Positions 63,553 to 64,000 of a stretch of DNA of 64,000 nucleotides are shown here, piece by piece. The notes beneath the pieces were generated by a model. That model did no database searches and was not told the DNA's origin. It saw only the letters and a list, made by a program, of their open reading frames with translations. Both the position numbers and the translations under genes were made by a program. This DNA comes from Sphingobacterium sp. UGAL515B_05 (GTDB lineage Bacteria > Bacteroidota > Bacteroidia > Sphingobacteriales > Sphingobacteriaceae). Where the stretch lies: NCBI RefSeq assembly GCF_033097525.1, contig NZ_CP109907.1:4588001-4652000 (forward strand), in the 5' to 3' direction. Numbering within the stretch: position 1 is the first letter of the stretch; each line of letters starts with the position of its first letter.

Positions 63553-64000
63553 AGGTGGTGTGGAAACTCAGATGTAATAAAAAAGCACACTGATTCCGGT
63601 CTTTTTTGTTTAAATAGGACTCTTACTATTGAAGGTTGTAATTTGAGTGATTGAGAAGAAGATCCTTATATAATTTTTAAAGTGTATAATAATGAGAAAA
63701 TCAATAGTTTTCCTGTGTTTAGATTGGGGACTGCCTATTCGATTATTAGGGACACCGATAATTGAAGAATTCTGGAAGTCAAATGTGGAGCCACTCATGA
63801 GTCCCAATTGGGATAAGATAACAGTTCGTATGCCCACAAAAGTTGAGTGAGTAAGAATAGAAGGAGTGGGGTGGGTATTGAAACTCAAAGATCAATACAC
63901 CATACAAAAAGATGAATTGTTGAATAATTATAAATTAATTAAAAAAGATTATATTTAATCTAAACTGTTATAAACAGTTTAGATTAAATATAATCTAGCG
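63553..64000. other. right-edge spacer
   Basis: After a weak A6/T6 hairpin near 63579-63607, there is a 52-codon plus frame (63692-63850) and a longer minus frame (63888-63610). Neither has a family signal or convincing start context, so neither is called. The spacer ends in a perfect 51-bp hairpin (63946-63996). The next gene is outside the window. Confidence 0.4.
63946..63996. repeat. perfect 24-bp inverted repeat at the right edge
   Basis: Arms 63946-63969 and 63973-63996 are exact reverse complements over 24 bp (AGATTATATTTAATCTAAAC and four more bases, TGTT) around a 3-bp ATA centre. It is very AT-rich. A symmetric hairpin of this length could be a bidirectional terminator, but lacks a T-run on the plus strand; a mobile-element end or site-specific recombination arm is an alternative. 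The identity is not clear. Confidence 0.6.

Noticed and set aside
63610..63888. 92-codon minus frame and 52-codon plus frame at the right edge
   Set aside because: Neither shows a recognisable domain, composition bias or convincing start context. I cannot prefer one over the other.
1..64000. CRISPR array, phage genes, insertion sequences, restriction or toxin-antitoxin systems
   Set aside because: No regularly spaced repeats, transposase or integrase motifs, phage structural genes or defence-type domains were found. The YozG/DUF2975 and XRE membrane proteins were considered as toxin-antitoxin pairs, but their domains do not fit.

Overview
The window looks like chromosomal DNA of a Sphingobacteriaceae-type Bacteroidota, most probably Sphingobacterium or a close relative. 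This is an inference from protein style and architecture: the DUF1573, DUF3667, DUF2975 and DUF5694 families, an ABC permease fused to an M1 peptidase, a TPR-type NarL-family kinase, and a 3-keto-sugar style GMC/Gfo-Idh cluster. Several promoters also fit the Bacteroidota model (TTG, about 20 nt, TAnnTTTG); the clearest precede pckA, topA and the TPR histidine kinase. I found no rRNA, tRNA, CRISPR array, transposase or phage gene. Most of the window reads as core and lifestyle genes, with small patches of decay and structured DNA between them.

Layout. 1-3770: a possible structured-RNA end, pckA, a convergent PPK2 kinase, then a gene-poor 0.9 kb holding two copies of a terminator-like hairpin element and the C-terminal remnant of an MFS transporter. 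3.8-10 kb: smc, a DsbA/FrnE-like oxidoreductase, a patatin-like lipase and a GDPD lipoprotein. 10.4-14.3 kb: topA - unknown - cmk as a tight operon, then a small coiled-coil protein. 14.4-20.3 kb: aminotransferase, DUF1573 protein, kdsD, recQ and kdsA (Kdo/LPS supply flanking a helicase). 20.4-23.3 kb: SGNH hydrolase, a motif-degenerate DEAD-box protein and an SMR transporter. 23.4-29.6 kb: a two-component system, an unknown membrane-anchored protein, a BrkB-like membrane protein and a membrane-bound XRE protein.

29.7-36.5 kb: a retropepsin-like protein, then a divergent sugar-oxidation cluster (Gfo/Idh/MocA and sugar isomerase on minus; GMC oxidoreductase and its subunit-3 lipoprotein on plus). 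A perfect LacI-type operator lies in the divergent spacer. 36.8-46.6 kb: bestrophin, an Lrp regulator divergent from a methionine gamma-lyase-like enzyme, an ABC exporter fused to an M1 peptidase with its ATPase and a YozG/DUF2975 pair behind a 29-bp palindrome, a metallophosphoesterase and a Nudix protein. 46.7-53.6 kb: ankyrin lipoprotein, cytosine-deaminase-like amidohydrolase, an unknown protein, a possible structured RNA, YceI, a zinc alcohol dehydrogenase, a frameshifted GNAT and an aldo/keto reductase. 53.8-64 kb: M14 peptidase, DUF3667 and DUF5694 proteins, a LuxR-type regulator, exported MsrA-MsrB, dxs divergent from a MocR regulator with three GTACAG direct repeats between them, a GNAT protein, and a 51-bp perfect hairpin at the right edge.

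No single large novel system stands out. The best leads are the dxs/MocR control region, the duplicated hairpin element at 3.0-3.3 kb, the stand-alone RNA candidate at 49.8 kb, the LacI-operator sugar-oxidation cluster, the palindrome-controlled DUF2975/XRE/ABC-M1 run, and the motif-degenerate DEAD-box protein.
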